From Turritopsis dohrnii (lineage: Eukaryota > Cnidaria > Hydrozoa > Anthoathecata > Oceaniidae), in contig BQMF02000031.1 of the NCBI GenBank assembly GCA_027922465.2, forward strand, positions 868,001 through 932,000: a DNA stretch of 64,000 nt, read 5' to 3'. The position numbers and the translations under genes are program-made. The notes beneath the pieces are model-generated. The model was not told the origin of the DNA and did no database searches. It saw nothing but the letters and a program-made list of their open reading frames with translations. Shown piece after piece: positions 1 to 12,900 of this stretch. How positions within the stretch are numbered: position 1 is the first letter of the stretch; the number at the start of each line of letters is the position of its first letter.

Positions 1-752
1 GCCTAGTATCGTCTCCACCACTCCACCACTCAACCTTCCACGATTATGGTGTATGCGATCACGATCCCCACGAAACAATTTATATCCTCCAATCTTTAAT
101 TCAGCATCAGTGTGCTCTCTAAGCCAAGTCTCCGACAGAGCGATGAAAAGGAGGTTGTTTTCGTGTAGGATATCAGTTATAAAAGGAAGTGATGAGTCAA
201 CTGTCATTAACTCTTCAATATAACAATCAGTGTGCACTTCCTGACCACACATACTACACGCCAGGAATGGAGTGTCATCGATTGTAATGCAGTACAGCTT
301 GTTACATATTTGGCAGGTGTCTGGAAACAGGTTTTTGATTCTCCAAATAAGTGCGTCAATTACTATATCTTTTTTCGAGTCATTATATTCTGCTTTTCCA
401 AGGTATTGGAGGGTATTTAATAGTGTCTCCTTACGACAACGACTAAGGGATACTCTTATTTGTTTTGACGGTTTTGAAGGATCGTAAAGTCGTAGACAGT
501 CCCGAATTGTTTCGTTTGGGGCTTTCGAACACAGGTCTGCAATTATTTCCGTCCATTTTTCAACATCATTTGTAACCTCATCAATGGTATACATTGTAGA
601 ATAGTAGGTCACTTTGTGGGACTTGGACTTGATTTTCTTTCTTCTCCTTTTTCTTAAAAATGACAATTTTATAGGATCTTCTTTGCTGACTGGGTCAAAA
701 GATTCCAATTTCCTTCTTCTCCTTTCATCCACCAAAACCAGTAATTTTATTT
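1..752 (-). mobile_element. Non-LTR retrotransposon (LINE) fragment: zinc finger joined to endonuclease
   Basis: Reading the minus strand from about 752 down to base 1 gives one open frame that runs off the window. It starts with a basic stretch (RRRK, KRRRKK). A possible start Met lies at 594. A PHD-like cluster follows (CQIC, then CSMC, then HTDC), then FIALSETWLREHTD, which is the conserved end of the LINE apurinic-endonuclease core, then GGYKLFRGDRDR and RGRLSGGV, also endonuclease-typical. The N-terminal part of the endonuclease domain seems to be missing between the zinc finger and the SETWL block, suggesting an internal deletion. Known: such enzymes nick target DNA to prime reverse transcription. 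The reverse transcriptase would lie beyond the left edge. CR1/L2-like affiliation is a guess. Confidence 0.75.
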
Positions 753-1606
753 TTTATTTGTTCCCTTTATTCTATATTTATAACTATAAGAACAAACTGG
801 CCTCTCCCGGGTGTACCACAGGTTTGGCCTTTTACTGACTGGAATAGTATATTTTAATGTCAGTATTTTTATGCATCACTCTATAACTACACTCCACAAT
901 AAAATTTTTTTTACGTTTTTATAAATGCCAAATGTAAATTGCCTTTGAGATCTTCAAATCCTAGCACGAGTTAAAAGACTACGTAAAGCCGTGCAAGTTT
1001 ATTTTTATACCAATTAGGATTTCTCAAAGACAGTTTTCATGAAGTGATGCCCACCCTCCGCCCAGCCATCTTTTCGCTCTTTCAAGTGTGTTTATAAAAG
1101 TAACTAATGCGCAGGTCGTATTTTGGGGTGTGTGGGCGGAAGCTATGTAGTGAAACAAACTGAAGGAGATGATTGATCACTGTGCAAAATTTATTTCTCA
1201 AAGACAGTTTTCACTAAGCAATATCATCCCCTTAAACACCTTCCCGTCCAACCCAGCGCACCTACAAAGTTTACCGGCGGGTCTTACCATGTCGTGAGCT
1301 GAGATTTAAAGAACGCAATGATGGAGAGAATTGATGACTGTGCAATTATTTTGGAAAGTATACACTCCATCAATTCCCATTGCTACTCAGTTGAAAAGAT
1401 TCACCACATGACAATGAACTTGAGAGATGGAAAATCTTCTTCAGTGGCCCCTGTTAATGAAACAAAAATAACTTCTTTTGGAGTATTTTTCATGTTTTCT
1501 AGAGGGGGTAAAATACGGTGAAGGAGAGACAACGATCCCATGAAGTTTAGTTAATGAAATAGTTATTCGCTTAAGGTAGTATTTTAATACTTATGTTTTA
1601 CTACAG
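753..1606. other. No gene seen; imperfect tandem duplication
   Basis: No convincing coding region. A block containing TTTCTCAAAGACAGTTTTCA occurs at about 1021 and again at about 1196. Related sequence (GATGATTGATCACTGTGCAA versus GAATTGATGACTGTGCAA) follows at 1170 and 1330, so about 175 bp is imperfectly duplicated. Its 3' end may be intron leading to the acceptor at 1604-1606. Confidence 0.4.
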
Positions 1607-1903
1607 GAAGATATTGCAACACAACAAAAGAATTCCTTAAACGATGCCGTGATGAAAGAACTTGAAGCAGTGCACAATGCCGTCATCGAATCATGTAAAA
1701 AGCCTCGTGCAGCACATCCAAGGAAGAAGAACATAATTCCTGGAAGAGCCCTGCAACCCGACGATTTGAAAAATAAAACTGAAGAGGAATGGGTTTGCAA
1801 AAAATGTGATAAAAAATGGGACGATGAGAGTGAAAGTCTCTGGATCGTTTGTGATAGTTGCAATGCAATCTTGAGTGCACAACCATTAAATATTGGACAA
1901 TAA
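1607..1903 (+). CDS. Terminal exon with PHD-like zinc finger (gene not identified)
   Basis: A pyrimidine-rich tract and a CAG acceptor end at 1606. From 1607 the frame is open to a TAA at 1901-1903 (98 codons; first in-frame ATG at 1652). The product is charged, then has a finger-like block WVCKKCDKKWDDESE followed by WIVCDSC, i.e. C-x2-C, a Trp, then C-x2-C. This resembles the incomplete PHD-like fingers at the C-termini of some DDE/jerky-type transposases or of chromatin proteins. The usual His/Cys second half is missing, because the protein stops 10 residues later. No upstream exon could be assigned. It may be a transposon relic rather than a host gene. Confidence 0.4.
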   Translation, partial: EDIATQQKNSLNDAVMKELEAVHNAVIESCKKPRAAHPRKKNIIPGRALQPDDLKNKTEEEWVCKKCDKKWDDESESLWIVCDSCNAILSAQPLNIGQ

Positions 1904-2724
1904 ATCTGGAGAAAAAGCAGTTTTATTGTTGCAAAGGAAAAAAATAAAATCACAAAATAAAATGATATTGTGCGTTGTATATTTCTTTTTGCTTCCAATG
2001 TTAATACTGAATTAATACTTGTTTGACAGTATTACATTTAAATGCAATCTGCAACTTTTTTCGCAAGATTTGAAATCTCTGACTATGACTAGGACTCATC
2101 ATAATAGGCTCAACTTAACCGATTTGCAATGTAGAAACCAGGCATTCACTTTCATTTTCAAGCAGTTGCATCTGTTGTTGTTATTCACACATAAAACCAT
2201 TTATGAAATACTATACTAACCTGTCAAAACCTAAAATTTTGAAGTATTTCTGATAACAACTTTTACCTTAAATCGTATATATCAAAATCTAACGAACCGA
2301 CATGAAATTTATGAAAACATTTTTCTCACAGAGAAACTAAAACAACATTCCCATTGGAAAATGGGTTTTGTTTAGCACCGCTATTTTGACTTAAAAATAT
2401 TTGAAGCCTGTATATACATAATGAGATTAGCTTAAATGGATCGTGACATTTTAATAGCCAGAGTCTCTCTAAATGGTAGTCATTTGTGAATGTTTTGATT
2501 GCTTTAAATCTTTTTTGTGTTGTATAACTTGGTTTAGTTTTAAAAATGTAATGTATTTAAATTATTGACCAGATGCAGCTTGATTTTGCCATGTTGAATC
2601 TCCCCCACAGAGTTGAATCACGCCCCAACTCACGGTAGCGACTTAGTATCCCAGATCCAATTGGTCTCGTCTAATTGATTAAACTTTACATAATGAATAT
2701 GTTGACTTCTAGCTGTATATAATA
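1904..2724. other. Intergenic, no feature recognised
   Basis: AT-rich sequence upstream of the PMF1-like gene, holding only short uninformative frames. The promoter of the next gene should lie in about 2560-2724, where a more GC-rich stretch occurs, but no classical TATA or CpG motif stands out. Confidence 0.4.
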
Positions 2725-3330
2725 ATGGAAATTGTAAAAAATGATAGCCAAACTTCATCAAATCCTGTAACAAAAGAAAGTGATGAAAGACAAATTAACT
2801 CAAAGAGAGTCAAAGCATTTGACATGGCAATCGAAAGATACATGTCTTCTATTTTTGGTAACTCTGGGTTTGAAAACGCTCTTGCACGATCATTTAAACC
2901 AGTTTATAAAACAGATGAAACAAGCTTTAAGAATATAGCAGCAGAAATTGGTAAAAGTGTTAAAGAAGAAGTTAAACAACAGATTGAAAATGAGGTTACT
3001 AAGCTAGAAATCAGAAAGAAACTTTTTGAACTTGATGGTATTGAGAAAGATTCCGATAAGAACCATGTAGCTTGGAGGCCTTCCCTACCTGAAAAAGATA
3101 CTAAAGCACATTTATATGAAGCAAAACGTAAACATTTACTTGAACACAAGCAAGACGTTGAACAAAGATACGAATTGTTGAAAAAAGAGCTAAATGAACA
3201 GTTTCATGAATACCAGAAGCAGAAGGACATGTTAAGCAAGACAATTCAAAATAATGAGGAAAGTATTGAAACATTTCAAAAGCAGATCAAAAGTTTAGAA
3301 GATATCGTCCCTTTGGATATGCCAATATAG
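2725..3330 (+). CDS. PMF1: PMF1/NNF1-like kinetochore protein (MIS12 complex)
   Basis: A single uninterrupted frame of 201 codons. Residues about 28-100 are helical and contain SKRVKAFDMAIERYM and FKNIAAEIGKSVKEE, matching the N-terminal helices of polyamine-modulated factor 1. The family signature AWRPSLPEKD follows (human PMF1 has AWRPSGIPEKD), preceded by LDGIEKD. A C-terminal coiled coil (about 125-195) is rich in K, E and Q. Length matches human PMF1 (about 205 residues). Known role: NNF1/PMF1 pairs with MIS12 in the heterotetramer linking centromeric chromatin to the NDC80 microtubule-binding complex. The gene is intronless here, whereas neighbouring MUS81 is split into 23 exons. A possible poly(A) signal (AATAAA, about 3894) lies just before the MUS81 start codon, so the two genes are tightly packed. 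Confidence 0.87.
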   Translation: MEIVKNDSQTSSNPVTKESDERQINSKRVKAFDMAIERYMSSIFGNSGFENALARSFKPVYKTDETSFKNIAAEIGKSVKEEVKQQIENEVTKLEIRKKLFELDGIEKDSDKNHVAWRPSLPEKDTKAHLYEAKRKHLLEHKQDVEQRYELLKKELNEQFHEYQKQKDMLSKTIQNNEESIETFQKQIKSLEDIVPLDMPI

Positions 3331-3913
3331 GAAAGATGAAACGTGATATTATTTTAAATGCTCAGACAATTTAACAATGGGACTTTATATATTGTATTTT
3401 TATTCTTGTTTTGCAGCAAGAATTTGATTCAGTTCATTTTGAATTCAGTTGCTATTCTGAATATTTACTACCTTGAGGGAAGAAATTTTCGCAGGAATGT
3501 AATTTCGTGGATGGTTAAGTTTATTAATTTTTGTGGGAATTTAATGCTTATTATATATTCTATTGATTTAGTGGTGGTATTATTTGAAAGCAGGATAAAT
3601 ATATTAGTAAAAACCTTAAGTAAACCACACACGTATAGAAGTACGAAGAAATACTGAGGTTTAATTTCGTGATTTTGTGAATTTAATTTTGCAGATTTCA
3701 GCAAAATCCGCAAATCTGCAAAATTTTCTTTCTGCGAACATTTATTCCCTGAAGGTATACTCCATTTTCTATGTTTACATTTATATATACCCAATGCCTT
3801 GTGGAATTTCTTTCTTACAAAAGTCACTCTAAATTTTGAAAATTGATAGAAAAGCTTTTGTTTCATTGTTCCTCTTAAAAATACATTTTTAGAAATAAAA
3901 GTTCTTACAAAAT

Positions 3914-6900
3914 ATGGGACCTAAGAAATCAAGAAAAAACATTTGCCCCAATCCACTTTTTATATCATGGCTTGAAGAATGGAAAAAAGAAGCTGAAGAA
4001 AAGGAAATGCAGTCAAAATGGACGTATGCTAAAGTGAGATTTTTTTTATTCTAATCATCAGCTTAATGATTAAAAATTAAGTTATTTTCCTTTTCATTCA
4101 AGTGGTTAAAGTATGTTAAAATTTAAAGGTCACTCTTCACTCTTCTCAAATCTTCGTTTTAATGCAAACCCAGTTGGTTTTTGCCTGAAGAAATCCACAA
4201 ATCAATATCACTAGCCACAATGATGTCACAACAGAGCAAGTGTTAAGTTGTCTTGATGTTAAGAACACAGTTTCAAATTTCAGCCTCATTATGTTCTTAT
4301 TTCTGGGACTTGCATTGAAATCTGTATTGAATCACCTGTTATACAAGTCTTGCTCTTGGTGATTCAAGTTGTAACACAGTGTGGTAAATAAAAACATAAT
4401 ACCGGGTGCGCCAAAAGAAAGTGTATACGTTTGAACTTATATTTTGAAAAAAATACTCTGTTATACATCTAGAGATTTTTTCACCTGAAAGACGAATGGT
4501 TAACTTAGATTTTGATGTATCATATGCTAAATTTCATCTATTTCTTAAAAAGTTATGAAGCTAAACATTTTATATCTACTGTTAAAAAATGTCATTAATA
4601 AAATTCGCCCTTCCTTTGTTTTTATTCCCTCTCGAATCAATTTAAAGTTGATTTTTTCGCTATACAAATAATGCACAATACAAAAAATTCAATTAAATTT
4701 AATACCCTATTTTTTCTTAAAAAATGATATTTTTTAAAAGTAGATCTAAAATGTTACTTTATTGGTACAAACTTTCGCGGGGAGAAGGTTTCGCGTTTTC
4801 GCGTTTTTTTGCCAATTTCGTGAAACTAAATCCCCGCGAAAACGACTAGCATCGAAATTCGCGAAAGTTTATTTTACGCAAAATGCAAGAAAAATGAGAT
4901 TCGCGAAAGTTAAATCGAAAAAAAAACTGATTTTTTGATATTTTTTTTATTTTTTGATATCTATGAAATTAATCTATGTTTATTACATTTGTCCTGGACT
5001 TCTTCTGTGGTGCAGCTTTAAGCATATCTCGAATATCGTGATTTAGTCGAGACACCTTTTTAGATTTGTCTTTTTTGCTTGTTTCTGCAAGTACTTTTCG
5101 TCGGGGGGCCTTTTCAGATGCGCCATTGCGCCTCTTGCTTGTTTCAGGCAGTGACAGTGTTTCCGTAATAAAAGTTCCAAGTATCTTCTCGTCCTTGGGT
5201 TCAGTATAACGATCTTTAACTAATTGCAGATACCGCTCTGCTAACTGTGCGTTTTTCAAGGTTGACGGCATTCTGAAGGACACAGTGCATGCAATCTTCA
5301 AACCACCTTGTACTAATGGTGATCTTCGATAATGGCGTGAGGTAAGTTTGATGTGCATTGAAACCCCTCTGTCCAAGAAAAACTTGGTTACCCTTGAAAG
5401 CTCACGTGGCAAATGTCCGACTGTCTTGTTATCTTCTTCACGTACTACTTTGATGGCATATTTATCATACAAGCTGGAAGAACAGATCGGCTGCGATGAT
5501 GATGACGATGAAGAAGATAACTTTTCAAGCAATTCAGAGTGGGAGTATGATGAAAGAAATGCTTTTGATGTATTTGAGTAGTGATTGTTACCAGAAAAAA
5601 TAGTAAAAAAACATGCTTACAAAGTGATATATGTGTCTCCTTACCTTTTTGAAAATCTTAACTTTTTTGGAAACGCGAAAGTTTATTTCACGCGAAAAGT
5701 TTATTTCACGCGAAACGCAGGTTTATGATCGAACGCGAAAGTTTATTTTACGCGAAATGCGTTGTAATCGGGCATTCGCGAAAGTTAATCCCTAAAATTT
5801 CGCGGTTTCTTTTGCTCGCGAAACTTTCTCCCCGCAAAAGTTTGCACCAATAAAGTATGCTTCATAACTTTTTAAGAAATAGATGAAATTTAGCATATGA
5901 TAAATCAAAATCTAAGTTAACCATTCGTCTTTCAGTTGAAAAAATCTCTAGATGTATAACAGAGTATTTTTTTCAAAATATAAGTTCAAACGTATACACT
6001 TTTTTTGGGCGCACCTGGTACCAAGATGATACCAAGCAAATGTATAGGTATGTAGGTTGAGAGAAAATTCCAAGGAAACTCACATCCTGAATTGTTCTTA
6101 TTTTACCAGACAATTCAGGATTCATTGATACTCCTCAATGAGATGGTTCCTTAAACGAAAGTGTCCCTAATAGATAGTGTGCACCTGGCAACAAAAATGA
6201 TTTTGATGTACCCTAAAACTTAGTGTGCACTTTTTTCGAGAATAATTGTTTTTATCCTAATTATGTTGCGCATCCTTTAAAATAATTATTTTTTGGTGTG
6301 CACTAAATTAGAATAATTACGGTATCAGTCTAAATCAATAAATCTGTCTTATTTGTCAAAATTTCAGAATATTTTGAGAAAAAAATTGCACAAAACTGAA
6401 AATCATGAAAGTTTATCCTACTTTTCCAATTGCACATGAAAGATTATTTTATGCAAAATAGATTTAGTCACTCATTCGCGAAAGTAAATCCCTAAAGTTT
6501 CGCAGTTTTTTTTCCTCGTGGATCTTTCTCCCCGTAAAGTAGCTAGAGTTTATACTTTGAGCTGTAATGGTGGAAATATAGATAGCTCTGTTAAAGTTTA
6601 ATCCACTTGAGTGCAGTAATTAAAACAACAGCTAGATAGCTACATAAATTCTTTCGAAAGTTTACCTAAAGTCAGTATGCATGACTAAAAAGTTTCAAAT
6701 CAATAAAATGTGTTTAATAGTTTAGTTAATGTAAGAGCCTAATTAGGAAACACCAGCAGATGAAAGAAATATGCCTGCATGAGCTGTAACCATAGCAACA
6801 AATGTATAAGAGCTGATAGAGAACAAATTGTGTAAAAAATTTGGTACATATAACTGAAAGCAGGCATTTGACAACACAGGATGTTCAGTGTTGCACAGAC

Positions 6901-9900
6901 AGCTGAAATATGTTTTGATTTGTGTTTCTGACTCTGAAGACCATTCGTAGTTGGGGGTATTTAGGTTAGAACCAATAATTCACAAAGTAAACTAGAAGAC
7001 TTCGAGTTATTTGAAAAATATCCATTCCTTCACAAATTAAGTGATAAAATGTATAAAAAACTTATTGCTTTGCAAAACCTTTTTTTTATGTTGCATTCCT
7101 TTATTATAATTTACATAGTTTTATGAATTTCGTCTCTCAAGCTCTAAAACATAGCATAAGCACTGTTGGAGTAGTAGGAGCCCAAGATGTTTAAATATAG
7201 TATTCACCTATGCGACTGCTGTCATAAATGTTCCTTTTTTAAATATGGATTACCTTTGAAAGTTACCTTTGATATTTTAATTGTTAAAAAGATAAAAAAA
7301 CATTTTTCATGATGCACTGAGTGGTTTCCTTGTAGGCCATAGCATCGATCAAAAAGTATCCACTGCCTTTGCGATCTGGCAAGGAAGCAAAAATACTGGA
7401 AAACATTGGTAATGTTCAAAACATTTTTTTATTACATGAAAAAAAGGGATATTATTAAAGTCAATAACTTTGTTATTTCAGGAGATGGCATTGCTAAAAA
7501 ATTAGATTCGAGACTAAGTGAATACCTTCAAAATGGTGGAGGTAAATTAAGTTCTTTGGATACTATTTTATTTATTATGAAATGTTAAGGAGATCATCAA
7601 AACATTTGTTGGCACATTTGAATTTTTTTATATCTTTGAGTTCGATAGAGCAGGTCTTAGATGAAAAACAGTTTTGTAACTGATTATAACGTACCTGGAT
7701 AATTATTATCAAATAAGTAAATAAATAAATACTCCTGACTAATGGCTGATTTTTTTCAAGATCTAAAAGATCTCCATTACATCGAGCCTAATAATCAAAG
7801 TTCATCACCACGTAAACGAAAGCCTAAAAGCACTGCAGACACCAGTGAGAAGACTGGAGATCCACCATTCAGCCCTAATGTAAACTAACTCATTAATTTT
7901 ATTTATCAAAATTACTGTTATTCCATTTAAGAAGAAATTGTTTTTTGTGCTGGTAGTATTTAGTATCTAGTATTATATAGGACTCTGATTTGAAACCAAA
8001 TTTGTCTCTTGTTTTAGGCAAAATGTCTCAAAACGAATTCCGGGACATATGTTCCTAGGTATCGATCTGGTGGCTATGCTTTGCTGATAACATTATACCA
8101 AGAATGTCAGGTAGAACAATGAATTGTTGATTATCACTGTTTACATTGGAAGATTTTGTTTGCCTATTCAGTAGGAAGAAATGATTCGATAGTCATCCAA
8201 AATGTAATCCAATATAAGACATATAGACTTATAGTTTAGAAATAATAAAAAGATAGATAATGAATTTCTAGAACTACCTTTTTCAACTGCACAGTCACAC
8301 CACATCAGAGGAAGATAAAAAGTATTGTTCATTTCACGAAATATCTTGGTGATGTTCTATGCTTTGTTCTTGCGCAAATGAAAGAAGAATAAAAATTGAA
8401 AAAAAATTAAAACTATGTGTAGATCATGGATAATGCTTTTTGTTTTTCCTGTCATTTTGCCTAGCTACCCATTGTCCATAATCTTCTGTAATGTTAAAAT
8501 GGGCTTTCAGTTTTTACAAGTATGTCGTAACATTTTGCAGTTGGTATATGTTAAAAAAATTGCAGATGTTTGTTCCTAACAAAAGCAACATTTCTTAATG
8601 TTCTAAAACTAATACTTATCCCTCACACTAGGCAAGTGGACTTCCAACACTGTTAGATATTACATCATTCTTTTTCTGCCAGCCTGCAATATATATCTCA
8701 GTTTCAAAGACTGAGACATTCCATGTGCCAGATGAAGAAAGGTATACATGATTACAGCACTTATAACAATAAGCAAATCTTTTAAACATATATACAGAGA
8801 TGAATGATATCAAGTAATTAAAAATGGTTACAGGTTACAAAAAAAACTAAAGGAACCCGCCTGCTAAACAATAGTGAACAACAAATATATGAACATTTTG
8901 ATAATTATTCATTATTCATGATAAGCATGTTATTGTTGACATCAGCGATAACATTCTAACATTGCATTCACATTGACGATAAATGATAATGAATCAATTA
9001 TTGTTCAAATGCCTGGCCTAACACATTCTTCATTTATCATAACCATCATTAAATATTGTTTTCATATAGAAAGCAACATATCCTGGATACATGAGTAAAA
9101 ATGATCTGCAAGAGTTAGCACAGCCTTTATGTGACAGTTCATTCATTGTGGTGAGTGGGAAATTTATCTACATTTATCGAATGGATGAAGAAGAACCATG
9201 GTTAATGCTCTTTTTTCTCTTCAGTCTGATGGCAATTCACATTATACTGCATGGTCGTCGATGGGTACATTGATTGAGAAAAGCTATGTTATTAAAAGGA
9301 GTAGTCCAGCAAAGTAAGCATTAGCTCAGTTGATTAGAAGTTTGTTGTGAAAGATAAGTTTTGACCTGAGATAATGACCTTGAGTTAATCATTCAAACCA
9401 CGAAGAGAAATGTTTTGAGGTGACAACCTGGAGTCTAGACTACTTTAATATTTATTATGGTCTGTATATCTGTAATCCCTATTTATGTTATGTTACCTTA
9501 TGTACGAAGTTTAAGCATAGGTAGGAATTGGTATAACAAATTTTATGATGAAAATGGTGTGAGTGATTTGATCATCAACTCTATTATAAGGGTACAGGAA
9601 TGGTATTGATGATGTTACAGAACTTTTTACTGACGTTCCATGCCTATTCAAGTATCAGCTATAAATAAAACTAAATGTAAACAATACATTGTTTAATATC
9701 AATAGATTTTAAGATGTTTTTATCAATCTTTTTACTCTTATTTATAAAGACACTTTCTCTTGTAAACAGAGAGGATACAATTTTGTTCGAATTGAATAAG
9801 CTTTAACAGGCTTTTACAGTTAAGTGGTGTTGTAAATATAAATAATGTTTAACAATAACATTTTCATATTTTCAGGTACTTTATCACAGATAAGGGTTGT

Positions 9901-12900
9901 GAGTTGGCCCATAACTTAATCCAAGGGACTATTTCTGCACCAAGAACTCCGAAGAAGTCGAACAAAGCAACTAAATTACCACAAGCCAGAGAAGAATGGG
10001 TTTCTCATAGCACAAATCAGTCAAGAGGAAAAACAATGACAACAGGCAAACTGATAAAAACACTAAATGACTGTGAGGAGGATAATCCTCCATTACCCTT
10101 TCAAAATATCCATTCTTTCGGTAACACCATGACAGCAGTAACAAATTCAAGCAGCACTTCAGGACAGCGGCTTGGTGGTAAAAGGATTGGTCCCATGTCA
10201 CCAAATGGATATTTCTCTCAGCTTCAAAACAAGATAAATTCGGCTAGGTCTCAAACTTGTAATCCAGATAAAAACAGGGATTGTACTAATTTCGATAAAA
10301 ACTATGCAAATGTTAACCTGAGTCAGAAGTATGAAGTTTTTAAAGAGTAAGCAAGTTTTTCTCTTTGACTTTTTGTATTTCAGATATAGAATTTGTCTAC
10401 AAAATCTCATCTTGTATGATTTCTTACAGATTCGGTTTCTGGTATGTCAAAGAAAACGGGGAGACAACATTATCGAAATCACAGGCTCTAGTAACCATAG
10501 ATGGTAATAATTTTTCTTGAATAAATTTGTAAGCTCACCAAGTGAATGATGAGCTCGATTGTGCTGCTGTCTTCAGTGTTCATATGATGAAGAAATGTCC
10601 GAGAAATTGAGTTTATTTTGAATCTATACCATCATCACTTCAACGTAGATACCATTGGTCTCGGCTTCCTTGTCAAAGTGAAATTGGATGACATCCAATC
10701 GTCTGACGTGTTGTTCAAGCTCGACAGGTCTAGGTACAGGTGTCGTCTTTGGTATGGTCTAAATTTTGTTGCGTATAATTTATTGCATGTTGAATATGGA
10801 GTCTATCCAAAATGCATTCCAACCAATAATAATTCTCTACTTTGGATGCTTGATTTTTAGAAGCAATATTGGAGACTTCACTTTTGCATATTTAGCTGAT
10901 AAAGATGCTAGAGAGTATGCCAGGCCACCAAGTGGTAAGACCAATCCTTCAATAATGCTGTTTGTAACTTTTCCGAGGTTTATAACGGTTGTTCTCTTGT
11001 GTGATTTCTTTTCCAAGCTTTACGTAAAAGTAATTCTGTGTTAAATCTTTTCTCAGAAATCATATTATTCCATGTTTCTCTCACAATAGCGAAAATCGAT
11101 CACGATAGCGAAAATCGATTTTTTTTGTTTTTTTGTTTTTTTGTTTTTTTGTTTTTGCCTGTTACTTGGAAAGCTTGGCTAATCTAAAGAATGACAAAAA
11201 GTTCAGACTTTTTTCGAGGCAAAACACATACACAGTGGAAAACATGATAGTTTTTCATGCAACAATACTAAATATCTCATATCTCTGTTCCATTTTCAAT
11301 TTAATTCATTCTGTTCAGTCTTGACACCTGCACATAGCTCAGAAGAAACACCATCAAACAAAACAACAAACAAGCATTCAACTGCATCCGCAACCACCAC
11401 AACTAACACAGTGTAAGTAGAATAAGATCCTCTACCAATAATGTTACATGTGACGCAACATTGTATAGGCAAACAAAGTAATGTTTTTTTATAAAGTAAA
11501 TGAGATAAGAAAACATTTACCATAATACTTCGAATGAACGCCCGGGGCGTTTATTAAATTTTTCAAAGTTTTTTTGGGCGTTTAAAAGAGGGAGGCGTTC
11601 TTTAAATTATAGAAAAATCGACAAAAAAAGAATGCTCTAAGATTCAATAATCGTGTTGCAACGTACGATAAGAAATGTTCAGAAATCCCGGAAAAAGAGC
11701 TCGTCAAGCGAAAAAAACTATTTTCCACACTTACCAGTAAACAAGCCTTAAAAACACAAAAGCCTTAAAAACTACAATGTTGCTTTGAGGTACTCTGAGG
11801 TCATAAAAATTGAACAATGAACGCAAATATCACTTTATATCATTGTCAAGGAATTGTTTTAACAGATAAACAGGCAAATTCTGAAAAAAATCTTAATTCT
11901 ACTACAAAAATCACTTCATGTTATAAAAAAATTTATAAAATACTGCTCCCATAGTACCAAAAAAGAACAGAGAAGGGAAAATATCCGCGTTAAGTCTGTA
12001 TTTTTAGGATTAAAAGTTGTTATCTTGAACTACTTTTTAAATTATATAAAAACAAACAATTCTACAATTAACTTGTTTAAAATTGAGCAAGATACCTAAA
12101 TTTATGACTGTAGTATTTAAGGCTTGATAGCCAAAATACGCAATAAATTTTTAACTCAACCTAACGTCTTTCCTAACGTAAACTCAAGTGTCTGATGTTG
12201 ATCAAATAGAAAGAGGACTATATTAATTCAGTGAAGCAATTCGAAAACCTCTTCAGATGTGTTCATTAACGTATTATCACGCGTCATTTCCTTCTCATAG
12301 GCAGGAGCTCGTTTTGTTGATTTGTGTGTAGTTGTAGATGTTGCTACGGGAACCATCTGCGGTTTTTACCGTTTACAATGCAAGCTGTCTTGGAACAAAC
12401 AGAACGCATACCCGAGTGTCATATGGAACATTCTTTTGAATGTTTTGCCACACATTCACTTTCGCATACGCATTTTGACTTACAAAGCTAAAACAGTTCT
12501 TTATCTGATTCTTTTTCTTCAAGTTTGAGTACTTGGTCTCTTCTTTTCTGTTTTTTTTTTTCACTTTCAAGTTGTTTATCTCTGGATAAAATGTTTTGGG
12601 CTACTATAGACCAGTGAACATTTGTTATTTTTGTGGCTTTCTTGGCTATGATTTAGACTTAACGTTGTTTAGTAAAGTAAGTTTAGCAACTTTGTTTTTA
12701 AAGACCTGGCATTTATTCAAGTTAAAGGCCTCTTTCAAGCCCTTTCAATCATCTTTGTGATTGTACATAAACTTCCAATACTCTCTTGACTCGTATTTAT
12801 ATTTATTTTTTGCGATTTTTGACAAAGTTTCCTCTGTAAGTAGATGGTTGTATTTGCTGTCGAAGATCTTGTTGTTGACCAGTTTTTGTTTGAGGATGAT

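Larger units (their letters stand above)
4400..6020. mobile_element. Tc1/mariner-like TIR element with about 160-bp inverted repeats (MUS81 intron 1)
   Basis: The left end TACCGGGTGCGCCAAAAG and right end (reverse complement TACCAGGTGCGCCCAAAA) are the tips of inverted repeats that stay similar for about 160 bp (through GTGTATACGTTTGAAC, CATCTAGAGATTTTTT, GACGAATGGTTAAC). TA dinucleotides flank both ends, matching a TA target-site duplication. No transposase of its own is visible. The middle is occupied by another element (4755-5857). The near-identical long arms suggest it could have formed a foldback structure before the second insertion. Confidence 0.75.

Noticed and set aside
8628..8813. 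Minus-strand 61-codon frame in a MUS81 intron
   Set aside because: No motif, no splice support, and composition like the surrounding intron.
12305..12365. Possible duplicate of the MUS81 CVD exon ([15 protein letters not shown] frame)
   Set aside because: Resemblance to the real exon (14197-14245) is partial and out of frame, and it lies inside a TIR element. The true exon chain is already complete in phase.
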